From positions 1,674,001 through 1,738,000 of the forward strand of contig CP141893.1 in the NCBI GenBank assembly GCA_036871055.1: a stretch of 64,000 bases of DNA, written 5' to 3'. Every line of letters begins with the position of its first letter. Within the stretch, counting starts at the first letter, position 1. The translations under genes and the position numbers were made by a program. This document shows, one piece after another, positions 34,754 through 43,575 of this stretch. Below the pieces are notes generated by a model that was given only the letters and a program-made list of their open reading frames with translations, had not been told where the DNA came from and ran no database searches. Source of the stretch: Bisbaumannia sp015645095. GTDB lineage: Bacteria; Pseudomonadota; Gammaproteobacteria; Pseudomonadales; Halomonadaceae.

Positions 34754-35674
34754 TTAGCCTTCTACCTTGCCCAGCAGCAGGAACTCCAGCAGGGCCTTCT
34801 GGGCGTGGAGGCGGTTGCCGGCCTCCTGCCAGACCACGGCGCGGGGATCGTCGAGCAGGGTCTCGCTGATCTCCTCGCCACGGTGGGCGGGCAGGCAGTG
34901 CAGGAAGAGGGCGTCCGGCCTGGCCAGGTCGAGCAGTGCCTCGGTGACCTGGAGGTCGGCGAAGTCCCGCTCGCGCTTGGCCTGCTCCTCCTCCTGACCC
35001 ATGGAGGCCCACACATCGGTGGTCACCAGGTCGGCGTCGGCCACCGCCTGGCGAGGGTCGCGGATCAGGCTGACCCGGTCACCGGCGGCCGCGAGGATAT
35101 CCTGGCGTGGCTCGTAACCCTCGGGACAGCAGATGCGCAGCTGGAAGTCGAACTGGCGGGCGGCGTTGATCCAGGAGTGACACATGTTGTTGCCGTCACC
35201 GATCCACACCGCGGTCTTGCCGCGCACGCTGCCGCGCAGCTCGGTCCAGGTCATCACATCGGCGAGCAGTTGGCAGGGGTGGTAGTCGTCGGTCAGGGCG
35301 TTGATCACCGGCACGCTGCTGGCGGCGGCGAACGCCTCCAGGCCCTGGTGGGAGAAGGTGCGGATCATCACCGCGTCGACCATTTCCGAGAGCACCCGGG
35401 CGGTGTCGCCGATCGGCTCGCCGCGGCCCAGTTGGGTATCGCGGGGCGAGAGGAAGAGGGCATGGCCACCGAACTGCGCCATGGCGGTCTCGAAGGAGAC
35501 CCGGGTGCGGGTCGAGGACTTCTCGAAGATCATCGCCAGGGTGCGGTTGGTGAAGGGCGTGTAGGTGGGGCCCTGGGTCTTGAGGCCGGTCTTGATGGAG
35601 ATGGCCCGACGAATCAGGTAGGTGAGCTCCTCGGGGCTCAGATCCAGCAGGGTCAGGAAATGGCGTGTCGCCAT
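34754..35674 (-). CDS. argF: Ornithine carbamoyltransferase ArgF
   Basis: Makes citrulline from ornithine and carbamoyl phosphate in arginine synthesis. 306 residues. Carbamoyl-phosphate motif SSTRTRVSFETAMAQ near residue 52, FLSPRDTQLGRGEPIGDTAR, the substrate loop NALTDDYHPCQ near 130 and ornithine-binding HCLPAHRGEEIS near 262. Monocistronic with terminator; argG lies 2 kb away on the other strand. Confidence 0.97.
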   Translation of the reverse strand: MATRHFLTLLDLSPEELTYLIRRAISIKTGLKTQGPTYTPFTNRTLAMIFEKSSTRTRVSFETAMAQFGGHALFLSPRDTQLGRGEPIGDTARVLSEMVDAVMIRTFSHQGLEAFAAASSVPVINALTDDYHPCQLLADVMTWTELRGSVRGKTAVWIGDGNNMCHSWINAARQFDFQLRICCPEGYEPRQDILAAAGDRVSLIRDPRQAVADADLVTTDVWASMGQEEEQAKRERDFADLQVTEALLDLARPDALFLHCLPAHRGEEISETLLDDPRAVVWQEAGNRLHAQKALLEFLLLGKVEG

Positions 35675-36090
35675 GGTGTCTCTCCGCGTAAAACGACCAT
35701 CCTAGCTAGCCGGGCGGTGCGGCGCAACGCGTGGGGGGCAGGGCTAGCGCAGGTAAGTACACTTTCTGCTCGGCGGACCGGGGCTACCCTGGGGGCAGGC
35801 CGTCGCGGGGCGCTGTAAACCCCTCCCTGGGCGCTACTCTTGCCCTGCGGCGCTCTCGCATCCTGCTCCGCTTGCAGGACCGGTGCTGGCCATCCCTGGC
35901 CAGCCCGTTCGGAGCATGCTCCTCACCCCTGGCAAAAAACCCCCGCTCTGTCCTGCCCCCAGCGCCCCTCAGTCATTCCAACTGAAAGGGAGCGCCGTGG
36001 CGGGGTGGGTGTCGCCCCGGGGCTGTTTTCGCCGCCGCGGATCAGTAGAATGGTCGCCAAGCTCACAGTCACCGTCGAGAAGGAATCCCC
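35675..36090. repeat. Gene-free stretch with REP-like hairpin
   Basis: 416 bases between divergent argF and grxD with no credible gene. It contains a perfect 8-bp hairpin GCTGGCCA/TGGCCAGC with loop TCCC at 35885-35904; read on the minus strand its apex is CA-GGGA-TG, identical in form to the two hairpins at 5174-5228. A 12-base palindrome GGAGCATGCTCC follows at 35911-35922. A weak TAGAAT (36046-36051) may be the grxD -10. The block 35765-35960 looks like a composite intergenic repeat. Confidence 0.5.
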
Positions 36091-36435
36091 ATGAGCACCA
36101 CCATCGACAACATCAAGCAGCAGATCGGCGAGAACCCTATCCTGATCTACATGAAGGGGTCTCCCCAGTTGCCCCAGTGCGGCTTCTCTGCCCAGGCGGT
36201 CCAGGCGCTGATGTCCTGCGGCGAGCGCTTCGCCTTCGTCAATATCCTCGACAACCCGGATATCCGCGCCGAGCTGCCCAAGTACGCCAACTGGCCCACC
36301 TTCCCGCAGCTGTGGGTCGACGGCGAGCTGGTCGGCGGCTGCGATATCATCGTCGAGATGTATCAGAACGGTGAGCTGGAGACGCTGATCAAGGCCACCG
36401 CCGCCAAGCACAACCAGGCCTCGTCCGACGCCTGA
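36091..36435 (+). CDS. grxD: Monothiol glutaredoxin GrxD
   Basis: CGFS-type monothiol glutaredoxin, 114 residues, which carries [2Fe-2S] clusters with glutathione and BolA. Active site QCGFSAQAVQ near residue 29, the glutathione-binding WPTFPQLWVDGELVGGCDII near 70-88. Full length with a conserved C-terminal helix. ATG 36091 follows GAAGGAA. Monocistronic, followed by a strong hairpin. Confidence 0.97.
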   Translation: MSTTIDNIKQQIGENPILIYMKGSPQLPQCGFSAQAVQALMSCGERFAFVNILDNPDIRAELPKYANWPTFPQLWVDGELVGGCDIIVEMYQNGELETLIKATAAKHNQASSDA

Positions 36436-36476
36436 CCGGGCATCGCCCGAAGCGTTAAGCCATAAGCTGGAAGAAC

Positions 36477-36509
36477 AATCGCCCCCATGGCCTGGCCATG
36501 GGGGCGATT
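36477..36509. terminator. Terminator between grxD and rnt
   Basis: Stem AATCGCCCCCATGG/CCATGGGGGCGATT (14 bp) with loop CCTGG between convergent genes. Flanked outside by AAGCTGGAAG (36465-36474) and the inverted CTTCCAGC repeats, which could extend the structure. Confidence 0.8.
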
Positions 36510-36523
36510 TACATTAGGCTGCT

Positions 36524-36558
36524 TTCCAGCTTCCAGCTTCCAGCTTCCAGCTTCCAGC
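36524..36558. repeat. Heptanucleotide tandem repeat (TTCCAGC)5
   Basis: Five perfect copies of TTCCAGC, with partial copies on both ends, lie six bases beyond the stop codon of rnt. An inverted copy (AGCTGGAA) sits near 36467. The length is a simple slippage tract and could vary between strains. Confidence 0.9.
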
Positions 36559-36563
36559 TTTGT

Positions 36564-37229
36564 TTAGACCTCTTCCAGCCCCTGCTCCCGCTGGGCCAGG
36601 TTCCAGCCGCCCAGGTCCTTGAAGCGATTGACGATGGCGCAGAACAGCTCGGCGGTACGCTCGGTGTCGTAGCGGGCCGAGTGGGCCTCGGTGTTGTCGA
36701 AGGCGATGCCGGCGGCGCGGCAGGCGCGGGCCAGCACCGTCTGGCCATAGACCAGCCCGGAGAGGCTGGCGGTATCGAAGCTGGAGAAGGGATGGAAGGG
36801 GTTGCGCTTGATGCCGCAGCGATTGACGGCGGCATTCAGGAAGCCGTGATCGAAGGCGGCGTTGTGGCCCACCAGGATGGCGCGGGTGCAGCCATTGGCC
36901 TTGACCGCCTTGCGCACCGGGCGAAAGATCTCCCCGAGGGCCTCCGCCTCGCCGAGGGCGACCCGCTGGCGCAGGGGGTCGTCGAGCTTGATGCCGGTGA
37001 AGTCGAGGGCCGACTGCTCCACATTGGCGCCCTCGAAGGGGGTCACATGGAAGGCGTAGGTGGCATCCGGCATCAGGTTGCCTTCGGGGTCCATGCTCAG
37101 GGTCACGGCAGCGATCTCGAGGATGGCGTCGCGTTCGGCATTGAAGCCGCCGGTCTCCATGTCCACCACCACCGGCAGAAAACTCCGAAAGCGCTGCGCC
37201 ATCATTTCGCGGGCGATTGCCTCGCTCAT
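36564..37229 (-). CDS. rnt: Ribonuclease T
   Basis: DEDDh 3'-5' exoribonuclease that trims tRNA and other stable RNA ends and repairs tRNA CCA turnover. 221 residues from the ATG at 37229. Exo I VVDMETGGFNAERDAILEIA near 20, Exo II VGHNAAFDHGFLNAA near 140, Exo III with His in AHSARYDTERTAELF near 185; the family-specific FDTASLSGLVYGQTVL is present. Divergent from argG. Its 3' end is followed by the heptamer repeat. Confidence 0.96.
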   Translation of the reverse strand: MSEAIAREMMAQRFRSFLPVVVDMETGGFNAERDAILEIAAVTLSMDPEGNLMPDATYAFHVTPFEGANVEQSALDFTGIKLDDPLRQRVALGEAEALGEIFRPVRKAVKANGCTRAILVGHNAAFDHGFLNAAVNRCGIKRNPFHPFSSFDTASLSGLVYGQTVLARACRAAGIAFDNTEAHSARYDTERTAELFCAIVNRFKDLGGWNLAQREQGLEEV

Positions 37230-37351
37230 GCCCCTCTCCCTTACCCGATTCATGGTCATCCCTGGCGACAGGCCGCCCGGGTGCGGCGGATTCTAGCATC
37301 TTTGCCGCCGCCTGGCGCCAGGCGGCGGTATTCGACGCCGTGCAAGGGCGC

Positions 37352-37357
37352 TATACT
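37352..37357 (+). promoter_or_regulatory. Candidate argG -10 box
   Basis: TATACT at 37352-37357 with TTCGAC at 37331-37336 (15-base spacer) is the best promoter-like pair in the rnt-argG gap and would give a 70-base leader. No clear ArgR box was recognised. Confidence 0.4.
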
Positions 37358-37436
37358 GAGGCGCTCGAAACCCCAGGCTGTGGCAGGCTTCCCCGCCGCA
37401 GCGTCTTGCATGAGTCGATTCACCAAGGAGCCCCGA

Positions 37437-38657
<1,221 letters not shown>

Positions 38658-38680
38658 GGCAACCCTCGGTCCCACGCTCC

Positions 38681-38708
38681 AGCGACGTCGGCCCCGGCCG
38701 GCGTCGCT
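38681..38708 (+). terminator. Terminator-like hairpin after argG
   Basis: AGCGACG...CGTCGCT outer stem with a G+C-rich inner stem (total about 12 bp), then GTCGTTTA. Weak T-tract. Confidence 0.5.
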
Positions 38709-38738
38709 GTCGTTTAAGGCATCGACAAGGAGAAGACC

Positions 38739-39032
38739 ATGCTCAAGAAACTGTTATCCGGCCTCTTCGGCCAAGGTGGCGCCAAGGCCACCCCCGAGGC
38801 GGAGCCGGTCGAGTATCGCGGTTATCGAATCACTCCCGACTGTCAGGAGCAGGGCGGCCAGTATCGGGTCAGTGGCTGGATCCGCCTGCCGGTGGAGGGC
38901 GGCGAGGTCAAGGAACACCGCTTCGAGCGCTCCGATGTGGTCCCCGGCCGAGAAGCCTGCGAGCAGCTGATGATCAGCAAGGCGCAGCGCTTTATCGATG
39001 ATATCGGCGAGGCGATGTTCGAGCCCCGTTGA
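38739..39032 (+). CDS. HlyU family protein
   Basis: 97 residues of the HlyU/DUF3-type family (transcription-regulator-like in Vibrio by name only; this family is the small one with VEYRGYRITP). Core GGQYRVSGWIRLP, KEHRFERSDV and the C-terminal helix KAQRFIDDIGEAMF are conserved. Ribosome site AAGGAGA. The last 35 coding bases plus stop recur 72 bases downstream. Function is not established; members are often near stress or toxin genes. Confidence 0.75.
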   Translation: MLKKLLSGLFGQGGAKATPEAEPVEYRGYRITPDCQEQGGQYRVSGWIRLPVEGGEVKEHRFERSDVVPGREACEQLMISKAQRFIDDIGEAMFEPR

Positions 39033-39065
39033 TCGTTGCGCCCCGCCAAGGCCGCAGGCCACTGC

Positions 39066-39104
39066 ATCGATGATATCGGCGAGGCGATGTTCGAGCCCCG
39101 CTGA
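39066..39104 (+). repeat. Duplicate of the HlyU-family gene 3' end
   Basis: Bases 39066-39100 are identical to 38994-39028, the last 35 coding bases before the variable T/C and TGA. So the codons for IDDIGEAMFEPR plus stop occur twice. The 33-base spacer between the copies (TGATCGTTGC...) is not part of the repeat. Confidence 0.9.
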
Positions 39105-39176
39105 CTTGGCCTTTGGCCCAACAGGCAAGGACGCCACCAGGCGCTACACTGCGGGCAGTCCCGACGAGGAGTGCCC

Positions 39177-40334
39177 ATGCGCCTGCTGCAACGTCCTTCC
39201 CCCTGGCGGACCCTCTTCGCCGGGGAGTCGCTCCCCGACCCCGCCGGCTGGCCGGCCCCGCTCGCCCCCCTCGGCGATGCGCTCACCACCCTGGGCCCGG
39301 AACCGAGCCTGGCCGAGGCCAAGGCCTGGCAGCCCAGCCTGGTGGAGGCCCTGGCACGTCTGGAGCTACCGGCGTCGCGTATCGCCGAGCTGCTCAGCGA
39401 CCATAACGACTGGCTCTATCGCCGTGCCATCGACGACGCCCTGATCGAGATGCGGGCCCAGGGCTGGGGCGCGCCGCCAGTCGCCTTCTGCGTGCTGACC
39501 CTGGGGTCCGGGGCTCGCCACGAGAGCCTGCTGGGGCCGGATCAGGACAATGCCATGATCCTCGATGCCTACCCGGACGCTCGCCATACCGAGATCGACG
39601 GCTATTTCCAGCAAGTGGGGGAGCGCTTCACCGAGGCCCTGGACGGGGCGGGGATTCCGCTCTGTCGGGGCCATGTGATGGCGCGCTGGCCCTTGTGGCG
39701 CAAGCGCCTGGAGGAGTGGGGCCGGCAACTGGAGATCTGGACCGCCGAGCGTCGGGTCAAGCGAGTGCAGCAGGCGAGCATCCTGCTCGACTTCTTCCCG
39801 GTCCACGGCGAAGCGCGCCTGGCCGAGTCACTGCGCGACAAGGCCCTCGGCCTGGTGCCCCGGTCGGGGCTTTTCCTCGACGAGATGGCCGCGCTGCTGG
39901 ATGAGGCGCCGCCGCTGCTGGAGCGCTTCGGGCGCCTGGTGGTGGATGACGAGGCACCTCATGAGCGGGCCTTCAACCTCAAGCGCCGCGGTCTGCTGCC
40001 CCTGGTCAGTGCCACCCGCCTGCTGGCCTGGTGCCATGGTTGTCGTGGCGTCGCCACCCGGGATCGCCTGGCGGAGCTGGTGGGGCGCGGTGGGCTCGAG
40101 GCGGCCCAGGCCCAGGGGCTTCAGGCCGCCCTGGGGCGCTGCCAGGCGCTGCTGCTGCGGGCCCAGCGGGAGAGCCTGGCCCAGGGCCGAGCCGCGGATG
40201 GCTGGATCGACATGGCGCGCCTGGAAGAGGCGGAGCGGCTGCTGTTGCGCCATGACCTGGGTCAGGTGCGCGAGCTGATCAAGCGGGCCAAGGCCGCCGC
40301 CCGGAGCGGGCGGCGACGCGAGGTCCCCGGGTAA
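39177..40334 (+). CDS. DUF294 nucleotidyltransferase-like protein
   Basis: 385 residues from ATG 39177, with GAGGAG seven bases before. The nucleotidyltransferase core shows LTLGSGARHESLLGPDQDNA near 112, i.e. the G-S-x4-E and D-x-D pattern of GlnD-like enzymes, followed by a DUF294_C domain with RGHVMARWPLWRK near 170 and an all-alpha C terminus. Unlike many relatives it has no CBS pair or cyclic-nucleotide domain, so it lacks a visible input domain. It converges with the transporter-kinase at 40354; proteins of this type often neighbour acetate-regulating CrbS-like kinases, which fits. Confidence 0.83.
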   Translation: MRLLQRPSPWRTLFAGESLPDPAGWPAPLAPLGDALTTLGPEPSLAEAKAWQPSLVEALARLELPASRIAELLSDHNDWLYRRAIDDALIEMRAQGWGAPPVAFCVLTLGSGARHESLLGPDQDNAMILDAYPDARHTEIDGYFQQVGERFTEALDGAGIPLCRGHVMARWPLWRKRLEEWGRQLEIWTAERRVKRVQQASILLDFFPVHGEARLAESLRDKALGLVPRSGLFLDEMAALLDEAPPLLERFGRLVVDDEAPHERAFNLKRRGLLPLVSATRLLAWCHGCRGVATRDRLAELVGRGGLEAAQAQGLQAALGRCQALLLRAQRESLAQGRAADGWIDMARLEEAERLLLRHDLGQVRELIKRAKAAARSGRRREVPG

Positions 40335-40353
40335 CCTCCGCGAGCGCCGGGTC

Positions 40354-43098
40354 TCAGCCTTCCCCCGTTCCTTCCTCGCCCTCGCCGCTTTCGGGGGCCG
40401 CGGGTAGCTCCATGATCAGGCTGGCGCCGCCCAGGGTGGGGGCGGGCTCGACCCAGAGGCGGCCGCCCAGGTGGGCGACGATACCGCGGCTGATGGGCAG
40501 GCCCAGGCCGCTGCCCTTGGGGCGATGGCGCCGCTTGCCCCCTTGCTGCTGCTTGATCTGGTGAAACTTCTCGAAGACCCGCTCCCGCTCGTCCTCGGCG
40601 ATGCCGGGGCCATTGTCCTCGACGGCGAGGCGATAGTGCGCCTTGTGGCGGCTGAGGGTGAGGCGCACCCGCGGCCGGTCGTCATCGGCGAACTTGCCGG
40701 CGTTATCGAGCAAATTGATGATCACCTGGGCCAGGCGGTCCGGGTCGCCCACCACCCAGGCCTCCTCCACCTCGATGGCCGACTCCAGGGTCACGCCGCG
40801 CTCCGCCTGCAGGCGCTCCACCGCCGCCAGGCCGTGGCGGGCCAGCACCGCCAGGTCGAGGCGCTGGGGATTGAGGGTCAGGCGGCCGCTCTCCAGGCGG
40901 GCCAGGTCGAGGATCTCTTCGATCAGCCGCGAGAGGCGCTGGCTCTCCTGAACCACCACCTCGAGGAACTGCTCGCGCTTGGCGTCGGGGAGGTCCTTGC
41001 CGTCGCGGAGGATTTCGGCGAAGGCGCGAATCGAGGTCAGCGGGGTGCGCAGCTCGTGGCTCACCATGGCCACGAATTCGTCCTTGAGGCGGTCGAGCTC
41101 GCGCAGCCGCTCATTGGCGGCACGCAGCTCTTCGCCGATGCGCGCGAGCTCCTCGGACTTCTGCTTGAGGCGACGGTTGTACTCCAGGGTCTGGGAGGTG
41201 GTGTCGAGGATCCTCAGTACCGCCTCCAGGTCCAGGGCCTCGCCGCGCACCACCGAATTGATCAGTACCCGCGCCGAGGCGCTGCCGAGGGCCCCGGCCA
41301 GGGCCCGCTCGGTGCGGGCGATCAGTGCCGGCGGGGCCGGCTGGTCGTCGCGCCCCCCCTCCAGCACTCGGGTGGCCACCTTGGCGCCCAGGTAACGGGT
41401 CAGCAGGTCGCGCAGTTCGCCGCGACTGGTCTGGCCCTGCCACAGGCTGGCGGGCATGGCGTCGCGGCGCAGCGCCCCGGTGAAGAGCGCCGCCTGGGTC
41501 TGCTCCAGGCGGCTCTGACGGCCGAACAGGGAGAACCCCACCAGGGCGGCCAGGTTGAGTCCCAGGCTCCAGAACAGCGAGTGGGTATAGATATCCCAGC
41601 CCTCCAGGCCGAGCAGGGCATAGGGGCGGAGCCAGGCGAGGCCCCATGGGCCCTGGTCGATAAAGCTCGATGGCAGCCAGCCGGACTGGGCGAAGCCGGG
41701 GAGCAGTAAGGTATAGGCCCAGGCGACGAAGCCCAGCAACAGGCCGATAATCGCCCCGCGGCGATTGGCGCCACGCCAGTAGAGGCCGAGCAGCAGGGCC
41801 GGGGCGAACTGGGCGGCGGCGGCGAAGGAGACCAGCCCGATGGTCACCAGGCTGTAAGCGTCGCCGAGCAGGGCGTGGTAGAGGTAGCCGAGCAGCAGGA
41901 TCAGCACGATGGCGACCCGGCGGATGCCCAGCAGCCAGCCGCGCAACTCGCCGCGGCTCTCCAGGCCCAGTCTCGGCGAGCGCAGCAGCAGGGGCATCAC
42001 CAACTGGTTGCTGACCATGGTGGAGAGGGCGATGGTCTCGACGATGACCATGCCGGTGGCGGCGGAGAGCCCGCCGATAAAGACCAGTAGCGGCAGCCCC
42101 TCGAGGCCGGCGGAAAGCGGCAGGGTCAGCACGAAGCTGTCCGGATCGCCGCCCTCCATGAGCAGCATGCCGGCCAGGGCGATGGGAATCACGAAGAGGT
42201 TGATGGCCAGCAGGTAGAGGGGGAAGAGCCAGCTGGCGCGGGTCAGGTGGCGTTCGTCGACGTTCTCCACCACCAGCACCTGGAACTGGCGGGGCAGGGT
42301 CAGGAAGGCCAGGAAGGCGAGCAGCAGCAGGCCGCTCCAGCCCAGGGCGCCGCCCTCCACCGCCGAGAGGTCGAGGGCCTGGCGCAGTCGGGGATCGTCG
42401 CCGGCCTGGGCGAAGAGGTCGCCCAGGCCGTTGAAGAGCATGAAGACGGTGAACACCCCCACCGCCAGGAAGGCGACCAGCTTGACCAGGGACTCGAAGG
42501 CGATGGCCGCCACCATGCCCTCGTGGCGTTCGCTGGCGTCCAGGTGGCGGGTGCCGAAGAGGATGATAAAGACCGCCAGTACCAGGGCCACCCAGAAGGA
42601 CTTGTCGACCCAGAAGCGTTCCTCGGCCAGTTGCAACTCGATGGGGTTGGGGTAGCTCACCAGCACCGCATGGCTCAGGGTGATCGCCTTGAGCTGCAGG
42701 GCGATATAGGGCGTGATCCCGACCAGGGCGATCAGTGCCACCAGGGCACCGAGCATGCGGCTCTTGCCATAGCGGGCGCTGATAAAGTCGGCGATGGAGG
42801 TGAGGCGTTGATCCGCGGCGATGCGCACCATCTTGCGCAGGATAAAGGGTGCCGAGAGCATGGCCAGGGTGGGCCCCAGGTAGATCAGCAGGAAGCTGGC
42901 GCCCTGGGTGGTGACCCGTCCCACGCTTCCGTAGAAGGTCCAGGCGGTGCAGTAGACGGCGATGGAGAGGGCATAGACGGTGGGCGAGCCGATCAGCGAG
43001 CGCCCCTGGCTGGCGCGTCGGTCGCCCCAGGCGGCGATCACGAAGAGCAGCGCCAGGTAGCCGAAGGCGGCGCCGAGGATCACGGCTTCGTTACGCAT
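40354..43098 (-). CDS. SLC5-type transporter/histidine kinase fusion (CrbS/MxtR-like)
   Basis: 914 residues. Residues 1-570 form a sodium/solute symporter (SLC5) domain of about 13 transmembrane segments, with GRVTTQGASFLLIYLGPTLA near 65 and ISARYGKSRMLGALVALIAL. A STAC-like linker (GELRDLLTRYLGAKVATRVL near 590) leads to a coiled coil, the HisKA dimerisation domain with phospho-His in MVSHELRTPLTSIRAFAEIL near 700, and a HATPase_c domain (NLLDNAGKF, DNGPGIAEDE, GSGLGLPISRGIVAHLGG). No PAS and no receiver domain. Such proteins (CbrA, CrbS, MxtR) sense carbon compounds, often acetate, and control acs. Last gene of the 43098-45988 operon. Confidence 0.9.
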   Translation of the reverse strand: MRNEAVILGAAFGYLALLFVIAAWGDRRASQGRSLIGSPTVYALSIAVYCTAWTFYGSVGRVTTQGASFLLIYLGPTLAMLSAPFILRKMVRIAADQRLTSIADFISARYGKSRMLGALVALIALVGITPYIALQLKAITLSHAVLVSYPNPIELQLAEERFWVDKSFWVALVLAVFIILFGTRHLDASERHEGMVAAIAFESLVKLVAFLAVGVFTVFMLFNGLGDLFAQAGDDPRLRQALDLSAVEGGALGWSGLLLLAFLAFLTLPRQFQVLVVENVDERHLTRASWLFPLYLLAINLFVIPIALAGMLLMEGGDPDSFVLTLPLSAGLEGLPLLVFIGGLSAATGMVIVETIALSTMVSNQLVMPLLLRSPRLGLESRGELRGWLLGIRRVAIVLILLLGYLYHALLGDAYSLVTIGLVSFAAAAQFAPALLLGLYWRGANRRGAIIGLLLGFVAWAYTLLLPGFAQSGWLPSSFIDQGPWGLAWLRPYALLGLEGWDIYTHSLFWSLGLNLAALVGFSLFGRQSRLEQTQAALFTGALRRDAMPASLWQGQTSRGELRDLLTRYLGAKVATRVLEGGRDDQPAPPALIARTERALAGALGSASARVLINSVVRGEALDLEAVLRILDTTSQTLEYNRRLKQKSEELARIGEELRAANERLRELDRLKDEFVAMVSHELRTPLTSIRAFAEILRDGKDLPDAKREQFLEVVVQESQRLSRLIEEILDLARLESGRLTLNPQRLDLAVLARHGLAAVERLQAERGVTLESAIEVEEAWVVGDPDRLAQVIINLLDNAGKFADDDRPRVRLTLSRHKAHYRLAVEDNGPGIAEDERERVFEKFHQIKQQQGGKRRHRPKGSGLGLPISRGIVAHLGGRLWVEPAPTLGGASLIMELPAAPESGEGEEGTGEG

Positions 43099-43222
43099 GG
43101 GCCACTCCCGCTGGCATCCGGTGGCTCATTCCCTGTCGCCCTCCCGGGGCGCGCCTTCCAGGCAGGAGCAGGCGGCCAGGCCGCTTACCGGTATTCAGGC
43201 GCCTGTCGATTCCCGGGCTCAT
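43091..43222 (-). CDS. Mini-ORF (43 codons) overlapping both neighbours
   Basis: Starts at the ATGA that contains the stop of the 43219 gene and ends at a TAA inside the start of the kinase gene (ATGCGTAA), so it would couple the two. Its second half (43123-43161) is a 36-of-39 base copy of the end of the 43219 gene in a shifted frame, including AGGGAATGA. No protein-family resemblance. Probably a by-product of a junction duplication, though it could pass ribosomes on. Confidence 0.35.
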   Translation of the reverse strand: MSPGIDRRLNTGKRPGRLLLPGRRAPGGRQGMSHRMPAGVAHA

Positions 43223-43440
43223 TCCTTGTCGCCCTCCCGGGGGGTGCCTTCCAGCAGCCAGGCGGCGAGCCCGATCACCAGGGCCCACACCAGCAGCAGA
43301 TAGAGGGGCAGGGCGGAGAGCCCGCTGGGCAGTGAGCGGTCGGCGATGATCACCAGTGGCGGCGAGAAGAGTGCCAGGGCCAGCAGCAGCAGGGCCAACA
43401 GGCGCTCCTGATGGCGGGGACGCTTATCGGGCTCACGCAT
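43219..43440 (-). CDS. Small membrane protein upstream of the sensor kinase
   Basis: 73 residues. Basic N terminus (MREPDKRPRHQERLL), two transmembrane segments (about 14-36 and 42-64) separated by RSLPSGLSA, then a charged tail LEGTPREGDKE. Small two-segment proteins of this kind commonly precede SLC5 transporters and SLC5-kinases and are likely partners. It overlaps mini-ORFs on both sides by start/stop sharing. Confidence 0.75.
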   Translation of the reverse strand: MREPDKRPRHQERLLALLLLALALFSPPLVIIADRSLPSGLSALPLYLLLVWALVIGLAAWLLEGTPREGDKE

Positions 43441-43486
43441 TGGCGTCTCCCCGGCCCAGGGAGGAGAAGGGGCGAGGGGGGATCAT
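43433..43486 (-). CDS. Mini-ORF (17 codons)
   Basis: Begins at the ATGA that ends the 30-codon mini-ORF and stops at the TGA inside the start of the small membrane gene (ATGCGTGA). Contains GGGCCGGGGAG that also serves as the ribosome site of that gene. Too short to evaluate as a protein. Confidence 0.2.
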   Translation of the reverse strand: MIPPRPFSSLGRGDANA

Positions 43487-43575
43487 GCGCTGGCATCCTC
43501 CCGGTCGAAGGCATCGCTTTGAAGTCGAAGGCGCAGCAGGCGGTCCATGGGCTCTCGGTATCGGGCGGCTGTCAT
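43483..43575 (-). CDS. Mini-ORF (30 codons), copy of the exonuclease C terminus
   Basis: Starts at the ATGA containing the stop of the exonuclease gene. Its last 15 or so codons (LLRLRLQSDAFDREDASA) repeat the exonuclease's own end (LLRLQSSAFDREDASA), since 43483-43521 copies 43572-43610 with three mismatches. The copy keeps the GGGAGG and ATGA elements. Translation is possible but unproven. Confidence 0.35.
   Translation of the reverse strand: MTAARYREPMDRLLRLRLQSDAFDREDASA

Noticed and set aside
36524..36558. CRISPR-like array
   Set aside because: Direct 7-base repeats without spacers; it is a slippage tract, and no cas genes exist in the window.
36498..37436. 313-codon extension upstream of argG
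   Set aside because: It lies antisense to rnt and the conserved ArgG start is at 37437 with its own ribosome site.
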